A stretch of DNA of 64,000 nucleotides from Psychrobacter immobilis (GCA_904846265.1 CAJHAA010000001.1:62001-126000); one strand, 5' to 3'; shown: positions 1-9,352, counted from the first letter of the stretch. A program made the numbers and translations. The notes: a model not told the origin generated them from the sequence alone.

Positions 1-912
1 AAAAGCGAAGCCAGCTATTTCGTTGAAGAGCATGGTGCTGGCGCTTGTAGCATGGGCTTTCGTGTGCAGAATTCCAAAAAAGCTTATGAGCGTGCCATCG
101 AAATGGGCGCGCAGCCAGTAGACGTACCCACTGGTGTGATGGAGCTGCGCCTGCCTGCTATCAAGGGTATCGGTGGCTCACTGATTTATCTCATCGATCG
201 TTATAAAGATGGTGAGTCTATTTATGACGTTGATTTCGAATTTTTTGCTGATGTAGACCGTCGTCCTGTCGGGCATGGTTTTAAAGTCATCGACCATTTA
301 ACCCATAACGTTTACCGTGGTCGTATGGCTTATTGGGCAAACTTTTATGAGCGCATCTTTAACTTCCGCGAAATCCGCTTTTTTGACATCAAAGGTGAAT
401 ATACGGGTTTGACCAGTAAAGCCATGACAGCGCCTGATGGCAAAATCCGTATTCCATTGAACGAAGAGTCAAAGCAGGGCGGCGGTCAAATTGAAGAATA
501 CTTGATGCATTTCAACGGTGAAGGTATTCAGCATATTGCTTTGGCCAGCGATGATTTGTTTGCCAGTATCGATAAATTAAAAGCAGCGGGTATCCCGCTA
601 ATGACTGCCCCAACCGCGACTTACTATGAAATGCTGAGTGAGCGTCTACCAAATCATGGCGAAAATGTCTCTGAGCTACAGATGCGCGGTATCTTGTTAG
701 ATGGCACCACTGAAGGCGGCACACCGCGTCTGCTGTTACAAATTTTCTCTGAAACTATCTTAGGTAGCCCTGTCTTCTTCGAGTTTATCCAGCGTAAAGG
801 TGATTACGAAGATGGCTTTGGCGAAGGTAATTTCAAAGCCCTATTTGAATCCATTGAGCGCGATCAAGTCCGTCGTGGCACGGTTGGTCAGCTAGAAACT
901 GAAACACCGTAA
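1..912 (+). CDS. hpd: 4-hydroxyphenylpyruvate dioxygenase (5' end outside window)
   Basis: The reading frame is open from base 1, so the N-terminus lies upstream; the first in-window ATG (52) is internal. The enzyme converts 4-hydroxyphenylpyruvate to homogentisate in tyrosine catabolism using non-haem iron. The facial triad is visible: His in IDHLTHNV (codon 295-297), His in EGIQHIAL 79 residues later, and Glu in LLLQIFSE. The His-His spacing of 79 equals that of the Pseudomonas enzyme (H161/H240). The C-terminal part reads [13 protein letters not shown] and [15 protein letters not shown], the usual family ending. It precedes phhA, which feeds tyrosine into this pathway. I see nothing broken in the part present. 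Confidence 0.95.
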   Translation, partial: KSEASYFVEEHGAGACSMGFRVQNSKKAYERAIEMGAQPVDVPTGVMELRLPAIKGIGGSLIYLIDRYKDGESIYDVDFEFFADVDRRPVGHGFKVIDHLTHNVYRGRMAYWANFYERIFNFREIRFFDIKGEYTGLTSKAMTAPDGKIRIPLNEESKQGGGQIEEYLMHFNGEGIQHIALASDDLFASIDKLKAAGIPLMTAPTATYYEMLSERLPNHGENVSELQMRGILLDGTTEGGTPRLLLQIFSETILGSPVFFEFIQRKGDYEDGFGEGNFKALFESIERDQVRRGTVGQLETETP

Positions 913-1017
913 GCCCCTCTACCTTTAGGGAAAAATCCATAAAATAAACGGGCAGGGCAAAAGGAGTTTGTCTTGTCCCTAATAACCACTGCACTCTGTA
1001 ATGCCGTGTGTTCAATG

Positions 1018-1045
1018 TGATGACTGAGCTATGGTTCAGTCATGA
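1018..1045 (+). terminator. Stem-loop after hpd, weak terminator candidate
   Basis: TGATGACTGA (1018-1027) pairs with TCAGTCATGA (1036-1045) with one mismatch, around an 8-nt loop. No T-run follows, so termination is uncertain. It lies in the 200-bp spacer between hpd and phhA and may separate their transcripts. Confidence 0.3.
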
Positions 1046-1112
1046 TTGAAAACGAATAGCAAAAATTCAGAGTGCCATTTAGAGTGCCAATGGCAATAAA
1101 AGGAATACAGGC

Positions 1113-2069
1113 ATGGAACGCCTACCACATACGAATTCTGTTAATAAAGCTATCGGTGCCAACAGCGTTGCTTGCAAAACGCTAGGCACTGATGCTGCCA
1201 GTCACGATGATTCTGCTTATAAAAAGCAGGATTCTATGCCTAAAAAACAACCTTACGTGTCGCATCAACCAGATAGCCATGGTCATATTCACTATAGTGA
1301 TGATGAAAATGGTATGTGGCAGGCATTGCTTGAGCGTCAAGCCGAACAAATACCCAACCGTGCCTGCCCAGCCTATCTAGACGGTTTAAAAAAACTGAAT
1401 TTGCCCGCTACGCGTATTCCGCAATTGCATGATATCGATGAGGTATTGCAAGCCACGACTGGTTGGCAAACTGCCGCTGTCCCTGCATTAATCAGTTTTG
1501 GTAAGTTTTTTAAATTGCTTGCCAATAAATCCTTTCCAGTGGCAACTTTTATCCGTCGATTTGATGATATGGACTATATCGAAGAGCCTGATATTTTTCA
1601 TGAAATCGTTGGACATTGTCCGCTTTTGACCCATCCTGCCTTTGCTACATTCAATGAAACTTATGGCAAGTTGGGTCTTAATGCCACTAAAGAAGAACGG
1701 TGGTTTTTGGCACGGCTCTATTGGTTTACCATCGAGTTTGGCTTGGTGGGACAAAATCAGAGCAGTCGCCGAATCTATGGCGGTGGCATTTTAAGCTCAC
1801 CGTCTGAGACGGTTTATGCACTCAATGCTGGTTCTGAGCAGCAATCAGAACCTCAGCATCAACCGCAAAATCAACCAGAGCACCGAGCGTTTGACTTGCT
1901 TGATGTGTTACGTACCCCTTATCGTATCGATCATATCCAGCCGATTTATTATGTCATTGATGATTTGGATACATTATTTGATATCGTCAATAGCGATATC
2001 ATGGGAATGGTCAAACAAGCCATGTCGCTAGGATTGTTTGAGCCTAGTTATGCATTAAAAAACGCCTAA
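1113..2069 (+). CDS. phhA: Phenylalanine 4-monooxygenase
   Basis: Tetrahydrobiopterin- and iron-dependent hydroxylase turning phenylalanine into tyrosine in the cytosol. The iron site is clear: EPDIFHEIVGHCPLL gives His163 and His168, and WFTIEFGLV gives Glu208. Other family blocks include IPQLHDIDEVLQATTGW, VPALISFGKFF and GGGILSSPSETVY. The open frame gives 318 residues, against about 262 for the Pseudomonas enzyme. The excess is an unconserved N-terminal stretch and a Gln/Pro/His-rich insert near residue 245. A second possible start is ATG 1236, preceded by AAGCAGG with good spacing, which would give 277 residues; ATG 1113 also has a ribosome site (AAAGGA). phhB follows about 125 bp downstream, as is usual. 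Function is secure; the start is not. Confidence 0.95.
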   Translation: MERLPHTNSVNKAIGANSVACKTLGTDAASHDDSAYKKQDSMPKKQPYVSHQPDSHGHIHYSDDENGMWQALLERQAEQIPNRACPAYLDGLKKLNLPATRIPQLHDIDEVLQATTGWQTAAVPALISFGKFFKLLANKSFPVATFIRRFDDMDYIEEPDIFHEIVGHCPLLTHPAFATFNETYGKLGLNATKEERWFLARLYWFTIEFGLVGQNQSSRRIYGGGILSSPSETVYALNAGSEQQSEPQHQPQNQPEHRAFDLLDVLRTPYRIDHIQPIYYVIDDLDTLFDIVNSDIMGMVKQAMSLGLFEPSYALKNA

Positions 2070-2195
2070 TGCATGGTTAAGAAACACGGCATCATTTGAA
2101 TGATGTAGCCGTAAATGACAGCGTCAACATGGACGTAACTGTATTAAACGTAACAGTATTAAAAAAATGAATAGTTAACATAAAAGGACATTATA

Positions 2196-2537
2196 ATGAC
2201 GATATTATCACAAGCCAGCTGTGAGGCCTGCCGCATTGGCGCGCCAACGGTCAGCGACATCGAAGCACAAGAGCTATTACAGCAAATTCCAGATTGGTCA
2301 TTGATCGAGGTTGATGGCATTAAGCAATTACAACGTCAATATAAATTCAAAAACTTCGTCAAGGCGATGGAGTTTGCCAATCAATTAGCAGACATCGCCG
2401 AAGCAGAAGGGCATCATCCTGGCATATTGGTAGAGTGGGGCAAGGTGACGGTTACGTGGTGGTCACACAGCATTAAAGGTCTGCATCGCAATGATTTTGT
2501 CATGGCAGCTAAGACCGATAGTCTGCTGGATCAATAA
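2196..2537 (+). CDS. phhB: Pterin-4a-carbinolamine dehydratase
   Basis: 113 residues. It dehydrates the 4a-hydroxytetrahydropterin released by phenylalanine hydroxylase so that the cofactor can be recycled. The diagnostic block is present: [18 protein letters not shown] followed by [14 protein letters not shown], with the conserved His-His-Pro and the later His residues. Length matches the family (about 100-118). The start is supported by AAAGGA 8 nt before ATG. Position directly after phhA is the classical phhAB arrangement. An N-terminal CEAC segment precedes the dehydratase fold; the same short Cys motif is common in bacterial homologues. Confidence 0.95.
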   Translation: MTILSQASCEACRIGAPTVSDIEAQELLQQIPDWSLIEVDGIKQLQRQYKFKNFVKAMEFANQLADIAEAEGHHPGILVEWGKVTVTWWSHSIKGLHRNDFVMAAKTDSLLDQ

Positions 2538-2629
2538 TGAGGGTAGCAATCGCTATTGCAACTCATTAAACTTGTCCGACTCAAAGCCAACCCTAACGCC
2601 AGATTTGACTGGCAAGCTAAGGATGTGTG

Positions 2630-4018
2630 ATGCCTCCAAAAATATTAACCCAAATTTCACCTCAACTGGCATTTATGATTTCTGCCATTGTCATCGCTAT
2701 TATGGGCGTTACCATGATAGGTTTTGGCTGGGTACCGCATTTATCATTGATACTCGCTATTTGTGTCTTGCTAGGCATTGGTTTGTTTAAAGGCTTGACC
2801 TTTGATGACATGCAAGCGCAAATGGCATCGGGTGTCATGCGTGGTATCGGTGCGATCTATCTATTCTTCTTTATTGGTTTGATGGTCGCCGCTTTAATGA
2901 TGTCTGGTGCTATTCCAACGCTGATGTATTTTGGTTTTCAGTTGATTTCACCAGAGTATTATTACATTTCAGCCTTTGTATTGACCTCTATTATTGGTAT
3001 TGCCTTGGGCAGTAGTTTGACCACCGCGGCGACATTGGGTGTGGCTTTTATTGGTATGAGTAATGCCTTTGATGCCAACGTGGCGATTGCGGCTGGTGCG
3101 GTGGTCTCAGGGGCGTTTTTCGGTGATAAAATGTCGCCGTTATCAGACACCTGTACCATTGCTTCATCGGTGGTGGGTATTGATTTGTTTGAGCATATTC
3201 GCAATATGATGTATACCACGGTACCAGCGTGGATACTCACGGTCATTATTTTTTGGTTTTTCTCTGGGCAGACCGCAGGCTCTGACTTGAGTCAAGTAAC
3301 CGTATTGCAAGGTCAGTTGATTGAAAGTGGCTTGGTACATGGTTATGCGGTATTGCCATTTGTGGTACTGGTTGGGTTGGCGGTTTTTCGTGTCAATGCC
3401 ATTTATACGATTATCTGTACCATTGTGGCAGCATTGATTATTACTTATTTGCACAGCTCGCCGAGCTTTGGACAATTAGGCGGCTATTTATTTGCAGGCT
3501 ATGCACCCGCTGAATCGTTAGAGCTGGGTGAAGTCGGTGGTATGCTATCGCGCGGCGGTGTGCAGAGTATGTTCTTCACTCAAGCGATTGTGATATTGGC
3601 ACTCAGTCTTGGTGGCTTGCTCACAGCATTGGGTATTTTGCCAGCACTGTTATCAGGGATTAAAGACACATTAACCACATCAGGACGCGCCATATTTGCC
3701 GCTGCCATGTCTGCTCTGAGTATTAACGTGCTTATTGGCGAGCAGTATTTGAGTATTTTATTATCTGGTACTGCCTTTCGTCCGACGTTTGAGCGTTTGA
3801 ATTTACATCCTAAGAATCTGTCTCGTACCATTGAAGATGCAGGTACGGTCATCAATCCTCTAGTGCCTTGGAGTGTGTGCGGCGTGTTTATCAGCCAAGC
3901 ATTAGGCGTGCCCGTGCTTGATTATCTGCCTTATGCGTTCTTCTGTTATTTATCGCTACTACTAACGATATTGTTTGGTTTTACGGGAATTACCATCAGC
4001 AGACTCAAGAGTCAGTGA
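2630..4018 (+). CDS. nhaC: NhaC-family Na+/H+ antiporter
   Basis: A 462-residue integral membrane protein with about 11-12 hydrophobic segments. The NhaC signature is evident: GAFFGDKMSPLSDTCT, SSVVGIDLFEHIRNM, and later EDAGTVINPLVPWS. Family members exchange cytoplasmic Na+ for protons and help with alkaline or saline stress. I chose ATG 2630, with AAGG 7 nt upstream; an in-frame GTG at 2627 is also possible. It follows phhB after about 90 bp, and the strong terminator beyond it closes the transcript. The link with aromatic catabolism may be positional only. Ion specificity cannot be read from sequence, since relatives may move other cations or exchange malate and lactate. Confidence 0.9.
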   Translation: MPPKILTQISPQLAFMISAIVIAIMGVTMIGFGWVPHLSLILAICVLLGIGLFKGLTFDDMQAQMASGVMRGIGAIYLFFFIGLMVAALMMSGAIPTLMYFGFQLISPEYYYISAFVLTSIIGIALGSSLTTAATLGVAFIGMSNAFDANVAIAAGAVVSGAFFGDKMSPLSDTCTIASSVVGIDLFEHIRNMMYTTVPAWILTVIIFWFFSGQTAGSDLSQVTVLQGQLIESGLVHGYAVLPFVVLVGLAVFRVNAIYTIICTIVAALIITYLHSSPSFGQLGGYLFAGYAPAESLELGEVGGMLSRGGVQSMFFTQAIVILALSLGGLLTALGILPALLSGIKDTLTTSGRAIFAAAMSALSINVLIGEQYLSILLSGTAFRPTFERLNLHPKNLSRTIEDAGTVINPLVPWSVCGVFISQALGVPVLDYLPYAFFCYLSLLLTILFGFTGITISRLKSQ

Positions 4019-4056
4019 CCCGAAAAACTTTTGTCTTTAAATTCTGCATTAAAACG

Positions 4057-4104
4057 CTAGGGCTTGTGTCTTCTAAGACAACATAACAAGCCCTAGTTTT
4101 TATT
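4057..4104 (+). terminator. Rho-independent terminator after the NhaC antiporter gene
   Basis: CTAGGGCTTGT (4057-4067) and ACAAGCCCTAG (4086-4096) form a perfect 11-bp stem with an 18-nt loop, followed by TTTTTATTT. It is placed 39 bp after the stop codon. Confidence 0.9.
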
Positions 4105-4543
4105 TATACCCTTGCAATAATTTCAGACAAGCTGATAGGTGTTGAGTACGATATACCAGATTTGCAGCTCGCTAAGTTGAGTAGTACGTGCTGTACAGGG
4201 GAGTAAAAACGTTTGTTCAAGAGAGTGAGCAGACGTTTTTTTGTGTCTTTCAATAATACTTGTACAATCATCGTTTCGGCATAGATAGCCGTTACTGACG
4301 TTGGTATTTGACAGCTCTTCGGTGGTTAAAGAAATAAAAGAGACTAAAAACCCAATCAGCTTATCTCAACTTATTGAAGTGTTCTTCATTGATATGAGTA
4401 ATGGTTTGTGCGAGTTCAAAAATGATAAAGGGGATAAAGCAGTCCGCTTGTATTTAAGGGTTACGTGTCACAGATAAAAGAAAATCGGTCGTATAGATAC
4501 TTACAAGTAACAGCGAACGGGAATAAAAAGAATGGTATTTTAA
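4105..4543. other. Spacer with a second hairpin and two unexplained short frames
   Basis: No recognised gene. A long stem with G-U pairs (AAAACGTTTGTTC at 4206-4218 against GAGCAGACGTTTT) ends in a T-run near 4242 and could terminate transcription. Two short frames were read by eye: minus-strand ATG at 4271 to stop 4104 (55 residues), and plus-strand GTG 4322 to stop 4477 (51 residues). Both contain a PISLS(E/Q)(I/L)I segment and the underlying DNA is similar in inverted orientation. Neither has a convincing ribosome site, so they may be decayed remnants. Confidence 0.35.
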
Positions 4544-4568
4544 GTTAATGATAATTGTTTTTATTATC
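4544..4568 (+). promoter_or_regulatory. Overlapping Fur-box candidates upstream of fhuC
   Basis: Two 19-bp matches to the Fur consensus GATAATGATAATCATTATC overlap with a 6-bp offset. Positions 4544-4562 read GTTAATGATAATTGTTTTT and 4550-4568 read GATAATTGTTTTTATTATC; each matches at 14 of 19 positions by hand count. The second has perfect inverted GATAAT/ATTATC ends. The site lies about 60 bp before the siderophore importer genes, the expected place for iron repression. Hexamer arrays spaced by 6 bp are typical of Fur binding. Confidence 0.75.
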
Positions 4569-4627
4569 GTTTACGAGTAAAATCAGTTTTTATTGGCTGT
4601 CCAATATAAATACAACGATTTAAATTA

Positions 4628-5407
4628 ATGATGAGTACCGATATGTTACATGCAAACCAATTAACCATCAGTCGCCAAGGAAATACCTTACTAGACAATG
4701 TAAGCTGTGAGATTGATAGCAACCAATTGGTCGCTTTGGTTGGACATAATGGTTCAGGAAAATCGACTTTAATCAAAGCGTTGGCAGGCGAGATGATGAG
4801 TAATGGCGGTAGCATTAGCTTGGATGAACGCCGTATCAGTGATTACAGTAGCAAAGCGTTGGCGCGACAAATGGCCTATTTACCACAGCAACTACCAGAA
4901 GCCGCTGGGTTTTCAGTACGTGAGCTGGTCATGCTAGGACGTTATCCGCATCAAAAATGGCTGCAAAAACCCAACCAAATAGACAAAGATAAAGTAATAG
5001 AAGCCATGCGCATCACCCAAACAGAGGCATTCGCTGACCGCATTACGGCCACGCTTTCAGGTGGCGAGCGTGCTCGCGTTTGGCTTGCTATGTGTCTGGC
5101 ACAAGACACCAGATATTTATTACTTGATGAGCCATTAGCCGCGCTTGATATGCACTATCAGCTTGAAGTTATCCAGCTTATACGTCGTTTGGTGGATGAG
5201 CAGGGCTTGAGTGTGGTTATTATTTTGCATGATATTAATTTGGCCGCGCAGTATGCGGATCGAGTTATCGCCTTAAAAAACGGCTGTATTTGCCATAACG
5301 GTGATATCGGCAGCACCATGCAACCGACAGTATTGCACAAGATTTTTAACGTCGATATGCAGCTGCTTAGTCATCCTACAAAGGGGCAGCCAGTCGCTGT
5401 TGCCTAA
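4628..5407 (+). CDS. fhuC: Ferric-siderophore ABC transporter ATPase (FhuC type)
   Basis: The 259-residue ATP-hydrolysing subunit powering uptake of Fe3+-siderophore across the inner membrane. Walker A is GHNGSGKST (residues 39-47), the ABC signature LSGGERARV, Walker B LLLDEPLAALD, and the switch His lies in VIILHDINLAAQYAD. The FhuC-like block AYLPQQLPEAAGFSVREL with GRYPH downstream supports the iron-siderophore class. Start choice is loose: ATG 4628, 4631 and 4643 are all in frame and none has a strong ribosome site. It is the first gene of fhuC-fhuD-fhuB behind the Fur-like site. The cognate siderophore cannot be deduced, and no TonB-dependent receptor lies nearby. Confidence 0.9.
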   Translation: MMSTDMLHANQLTISRQGNTLLDNVSCEIDSNQLVALVGHNGSGKSTLIKALAGEMMSNGGSISLDERRISDYSSKALARQMAYLPQQLPEAAGFSVRELVMLGRYPHQKWLQKPNQIDKDKVIEAMRITQTEAFADRITATLSGGERARVWLAMCLAQDTRYLLLDEPLAALDMHYQLEVIQLIRRLVDEQGLSVVIILHDINLAAQYADRVIALKNGCICHNGDIGSTMQPTVLHKIFNVDMQLLSHPTKGQPVAVA

Positions 5408-5498
5408 TAGGGCATATCATAAATCTGAACGAAAATGAATAAGTAGGCTAAAAATGGTTAAATTTCTATAACCATTTTTAAAATGAGGGCATGCCCTA
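5408..5498. repeat. Short TA-flanked palindromic repeat (MITE-like), copy 1
   Basis: An approximately 87-bp unit between fhuC and fhuD, flanked by TA on both sides. It begins GGGCATATCAT and ends AAAATGAGGGCATGCCC. Its core GGCTAAAAATGG and the mirrored CCATTTTTAAAATG are shared with the larger copy at 37316-37468. The ends are less alike than in that copy. The stem may also act as an intercistronic RNA hairpin. Confidence 0.6.
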
Positions 5499-5558
5499 GT
5501 ATTTGCCTCATCTTTTTCATTTCTTATTTTCTCTTATTCGCGCAAAAGATAGGCCGCC

Positions 5559-6554
5559 ATGTTTCCTGCTCTTTATAAATCTCTGTTCTCTTTAATTGCC
5601 ATAAAAGCTGGCTCAAATCTCACTATCAGTAAATATAAGTGTTTGCCGCTCATAGCAAGCTTAACACTGACCACCGTGCTGACTGCCTGTCACCAACCAA
5701 TAACGGCGCAAAAAGACGCTCAAGTGGGCAATACAGATAACGCTAACATCAATATAGTCTCACCTGATTGGGGCAACGCGGCAACCTTGACCGCTATGGG
5801 TTACCCCCCGATAGCGACGGGTGATGTGAGGGTGTGGGACAGATGGGTAGGTACGCCTGAATTGCCAACCTCAATCATTGATTTGGGCATTCGCTATCAG
5901 CCTAATGCGGAATTGGTTGCCCAATTGCCTGTCGATTTGGTCGTCGATAACTTCTTTTATGAGCATGCCCGCAATCTCTATGGAGATGTGCCCTCTGAGT
6001 CGGTCATGTTCGCCGCCAAAGGTGATACTGCAACTTGGGCAGATTATACTGAGCCAACTCGTCAGTTGGGACAGCTAATTGATGAACCAGCCTTGGCTGA
6101 AAATTATATTGCAAAAAGTCAGAAGGATATCAAACTGGCAAGTGAGCGTCTGCAGCAGCGCTATCCAAAAGTAAAGAGATTTGCCGTTGTGCAGTTTGCT
6201 GATGCTAATAACATGCGTATGTATGTCAAAAATAGTTTGTTTCAACCCGTGCTAAGTCAGATGGGCAAAGAGCTTGATGTATTAGGTAAAGGCAATCAAT
6301 GGGGGTTTGTCCCCATTCGAATGGGCGATTTGGCTCAATTGGATAATGAGACCTGCCTATTAATCATAGACCCGCTGAGTCCGATAACTCGAGCTGAGAT
6401 TAAAGACAGTTTGGTTTGGCAGCGTCTAGGCTATGGCGATGAGCGCTGCGTGGGTGAGCTGCCACCCATATGGATTTATGGTGGCATGTCGTCACTGGTC
6501 GGTTTGGCAAATAATTTATCAATAGTGACATTAAAAGGTGGGGCAGCATCATGA
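5559..6554 (+). CDS. fhuD: Iron-siderophore substrate-binding lipoprotein (FhuD type)
   Basis: 331 residues. The N-terminus has a hydrophobic stretch ending in the lipobox LTAC, with Cys44 as the likely lipidated residue, so this is a lipoprotein rather than a soluble periplasmic protein. The body resembles class III metal-chelate binding proteins: an early ATLTAMGYPPIATGDVRVWD segment, then LPVDLVVDNFFYEH, and a long helix region around residues 185-215. The signal region is preceded by about 25 residues, so translation could begin slightly later than ATG 5559. It overlaps fhuB by 4 nt (ATGA), indicating translational coupling. The ligand is inferred as a siderophore from the neighbouring FhuB/FhuC homologues. 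Confidence 0.85.
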   Translation: MFPALYKSLFSLIAIKAGSNLTISKYKCLPLIASLTLTTVLTACHQPITAQKDAQVGNTDNANINIVSPDWGNAATLTAMGYPPIATGDVRVWDRWVGTPELPTSIIDLGIRYQPNAELVAQLPVDLVVDNFFYEHARNLYGDVPSESVMFAAKGDTATWADYTEPTRQLGQLIDEPALAENYIAKSQKDIKLASERLQQRYPKVKRFAVVQFADANNMRMYVKNSLFQPVLSQMGKELDVLGKGNQWGFVPIRMGDLAQLDNETCLLIIDPLSPITRAEIKDSLVWQRLGYGDERCVGELPPIWIYGGMSSLVGLANNLSIVTLKGGAAS

Positions 6555-8719
6555 CTATCAATACTGCCGCACAGACTCATCATTCTCATACCAATAATAC
6601 TACTGATTATGTCAAACCTATGACTTCACTTGCAGCGTCTCAGTCGCCCACATTAAAAACACCATCAGAGCAACCCTCCAAGCTCATGCAAAAACCTCCC
6701 AATCCAGTACCAAAACCACCTCGGCAACCACCTTCGGTATTTGCAGATACATGGCGCATCTGGGCAGTAATGATTATCCTTGTAATATTGTCAGTATGGA
6801 GCACATGGTTATTAATCAATCAGGAGTGGACACGCCCACTCAGTGATTTGTTTATTCCAAGCTCGCAATTGGATATTATCAGTCTTGCGACGCAGCTGCA
6901 TATAGTGGCGACCAGTATAGTGGCGCTATTGGCAGGTGGTCTGCTTGGGGTTGTCAGTATTTTGCTACAGCAATTGGTCAAAAACCCATTAGCGTCAGAC
7001 ACCACATTGGGCGTCGGCGTTGGTGCACAATTGGCCATGCTCATTGTGACCTTGTTTTTGCCAAGCTTAGCGATTTATGGCGGACTTTATGTAGCCTTTG
7101 TCGGCGCGCTTATTAGTATGGGGCTGGTCTTTGTATTGTCAGCACCCAGTCGTTTTAATCCGCTCATTTTAATATTGGCGGGCTTGGTGGTAAACATTCT
7201 ACTTGCCGCCGTGGCCAATGTCTTGGTGTTGTTTTTTGCTGAACGTAGTAATGGTATGCTGTCGTGGGCGGCGGGATTTTTGGCACAGAATAGCTGGCAT
7301 ACCAGTACGATGCTAGCGATAACGGCCGTCGTGATGGCGGTTGTCTGTTTACCCTTGTTAAAACCATTAACCCTGATGAGTCTCGATGACTCACAAGCCA
7401 AGCGCTTGGGCGTGCCGATTAACGGTATCCGTGCATTGGTGGTGCTTATCGTGGCGGTCGTTACCGCTTTGGTGGTTAGCGAAGTTGGTTTAATCGGTTT
7501 TATCGGTCTTGGCGCTGCCAGTCTGGTCAATGCGTTGGGAGTTGCTTCTATTAGCAAACGTCTGCTTGCAGCCTTTGTCTTAGGGGCGCTGCTTTTATGG
7601 CTGACTAGCAATGTTACTTTATTACTCGAACCCATACTAAATATGCAAATTCCAGCAGGGGCGATGACGGGCATTCTTGGTGCACCACTGATTATTTGGC
7701 TGATTTTGCGTCAGCGCCGCGAGCGGATAGAAACAGTAACCCCGATGCTAACGGGCAAGCATGCACCTGTGGCATGGTGGCGCTGGGGTATTGGCGTGGT
7801 AATGATAATTATGCTTGCCTGTGTTTTTGTCCAAGACGTCAGTGGTTGGGGACTAAGTACCGATTGGGCGATCACCCAGCAGTATCGGCTACCGCGCAGT
7901 TTGAGCGCTGCGGCAACAGGTCTGATGTTGGCCATCGCTGGTGTGTTATTGCAAACGCTCACCCGCAACCCGATGGCAAGTCCAGAAGTGTTGGGTGTGA
8001 GCTCGGGCGCGGCGCTTGGGGTTATCTTAGGGTTTTTACTACTACCAAGCTTAGGGCTATCTGCCGGAGCTGGTACTTTATTAATCTCAGGATTATCAGG
8101 AGCGATGGCTGTGTTATTGCTGGTTATTTGGCTAGCACGTAAGGTAAGCTCTGGCTATCTATTACTGGTCGGTATCGGTATTGCCGCGATGATGGATGGG
8201 GTGATGCACATGGTCAAGCTGTCTGGTGATCCACGCCTAGAAGCGATGCTTAGCTGGCTATCGGGAACCACTTATAGCGCTCAGCCTAGTACCGTGTGGT
8301 ATCTTATCGGCATTGCTCTCATTTTATTCACCCTCAGCTTACTACTTATCAAACCCTTAAGAGTGCTTGGTTTGGGTACAGGGGTCGCTCGTAATTTAGG
8401 GGTGGCAGTGACACCAGTGACACTCGCGTTATTGGTGTTGGTGGCGGCGCTAAGTACTGCCAGTACGCTTGCGGTTGGGCCATTGAGCTTTATTGGTCTA
8501 ATGGTGCCACATTTGGCGACGTCACTTGGTGCGGTAAGGCTTGAGCGCCAATTGCCATTAGCGGCTTTGTTAGGCGCAGGGGTGATGGTAATAGCAGACT
8601 GGATTGGGCGTTATGTCATTTTCCCTTATGAGCTGCCTGCGGGTACGATTGCGGCTATCATTGGCGGTGCGTACTTTTTATGGCTGATTCGTAAAGTGCC
8701 AGTTGCAGTAAGTGAATAG
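6551..8719 (+). CDS. fhuB: Fused iron-siderophore permease (FhuB type)
   Basis: A 722-residue FecCD-family permease with two homologous halves in one chain, as in E. coli FhuB (about 660). The family motif occurs twice: QQLVKNPLASDTTLGVGVGA in the N-terminal half and QTLTRNPMASPEVLGVSSGA in the C-terminal half. Each is followed by a run of transmembrane helices and an ATPase-contact loop (GLIGFIGL, GPLSFIGLMVPH). Residues 1-65 are a Pro/Ser/Thr-rich cytoplasmic extension without recognised function. The start overlaps the fhuD stop. The fused form needs no second permease gene, so the importer is complete apart from its outer-membrane receptor. Confidence 0.93.
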   Translation: MTINTAAQTHHSHTNNTTDYVKPMTSLAASQSPTLKTPSEQPSKLMQKPPNPVPKPPRQPPSVFADTWRIWAVMIILVILSVWSTWLLINQEWTRPLSDLFIPSSQLDIISLATQLHIVATSIVALLAGGLLGVVSILLQQLVKNPLASDTTLGVGVGAQLAMLIVTLFLPSLAIYGGLYVAFVGALISMGLVFVLSAPSRFNPLILILAGLVVNILLAAVANVLVLFFAERSNGMLSWAAGFLAQNSWHTSTMLAITAVVMAVVCLPLLKPLTLMSLDDSQAKRLGVPINGIRALVVLIVAVVTALVVSEVGLIGFIGLGAASLVNALGVASISKRLLAAFVLGALLLWLTSNVTLLLEPILNMQIPAGAMTGILGAPLIIWLILRQRRERIETVTPMLTGKHAPVAWWRWGIGVVMIIMLACVFVQDVSGWGLSTDWAITQQYRLPRSLSAAATGLMLAIAGVLLQTLTRNPMASPEVLGVSSGAALGVILGFLLLPSLGLSAGAGTLLISGLSGAMAVLLLVIWLARKVSSGYLLLVGIGIAAMMDGVMHMVKLSGDPRLEAMLSWLSGTTYSAQPSTVWYLIGIALILFTLSLLLIKPLRVLGLGTGVARNLGVAVTPVTLALLVLVAALSTASTLAVGPLSFIGLMVPHLATSLGAVRLERQLPLAALLGAGVMVIADWIGRYVIFPYELPAGTIAAIIGGAYFLWLIRKVPVAVSE

Positions 8720-8732
8720 TTTTTATAGGAAA

Positions 8733-8782
8733 ATTAATGACTGACGAATAACTATAATCAGCCATCATGATCAGTCATTAAT
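8733..8782. terminator. Inverted repeat between convergent fhuB and DUF3817 genes
   Basis: ATTAATGACTGA (8733-8744) and TCAGTCATTAAT (8771-8782) are a perfect 12-bp inverted repeat with a 26-nt loop. It sits between two genes that end towards each other and could serve both directions, though neither side has a good T-run. Confidence 0.45.
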
Positions 8783-8874
8783 ACATACCGTCCAGCGCTT
8801 AAATAGCGCTATATCTTAAAATCACCAATGTTCGTCATATTCAGTAAGTCATTTGACATTACTTTTAAGGGGCT

Positions 8875-9225
8875 TTAAGCTTTTTTATTCAAGCTCTTTT
8901 TTAATAAATGATCGAATATAAATGGACCAAGGGGCAAAAAGGATCCGAGTACCCCTGCTGGCATTGCCCAAAGCGGCATTTTTATTTTGGTGGTGGCTAT
9001 CAACAGCATTAAAATATACGCGATGAACAATCCGCCATGAGCCATCCCTATGTAGGTGACCGCTTCTGCAATACCCATCATGTACTTTAGCGGCATGGCG
9101 ATGCAAAGTAATAATAAGAAGGACGTACCTTCCAAGTAACCCATGATCGTAAGAATCTTTAATACAGAGTTCTGATCTTTTGTTAGATGAGGTGTTTCTG
9201 TGGTAGTTGTCTGAGCCTGCGACAC
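8875..9225 (-). CDS. DUF3817 small membrane protein
   Basis: A 116-residue protein with three likely membrane helices. Family DUF3817 is recognised by the block YLEGTSFLLLLCIAMPLKY, then GMAHGGLFIAYI and a Pro/Gly-rich last helix. The function of this family is unknown. The start codon is GTG (9225-9223) with AAAGGAAG well spaced upstream, so an ATG-only search would miss the correct start. It stands alone, convergent with fhuB and divergent from the GST gene. I infer only that it is an inner-membrane protein. Confidence 0.85.
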   Translation of the reverse strand: MSQAQTTTTETPHLTKDQNSVLKILTIMGYLEGTSFLLLLCIAMPLKYMMGIAEAVTYIGMAHGGLFIAYILMLLIATTKIKMPLWAMPAGVLGSFLPLGPFIFDHLLKKSLNKKA

Positions 9226-9352
9226 TATATCTTCCTTTTGTTTTATAATAAATAAGGTAAGGGTTTTTCAATGTCGCTATGATACTGGCTTTGTTCAATG
9301 CTTTGAAGTATTAATTATACCAACCCTTAATAGAGATCAGTAACGAAACTAA

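Noticed and set aside
7087..7674. Long minus-strand open frame opposite fhuB
   Set aside because: It is a shadow frame on the reverse of a clear permease gene, with no ribosome site or family match.
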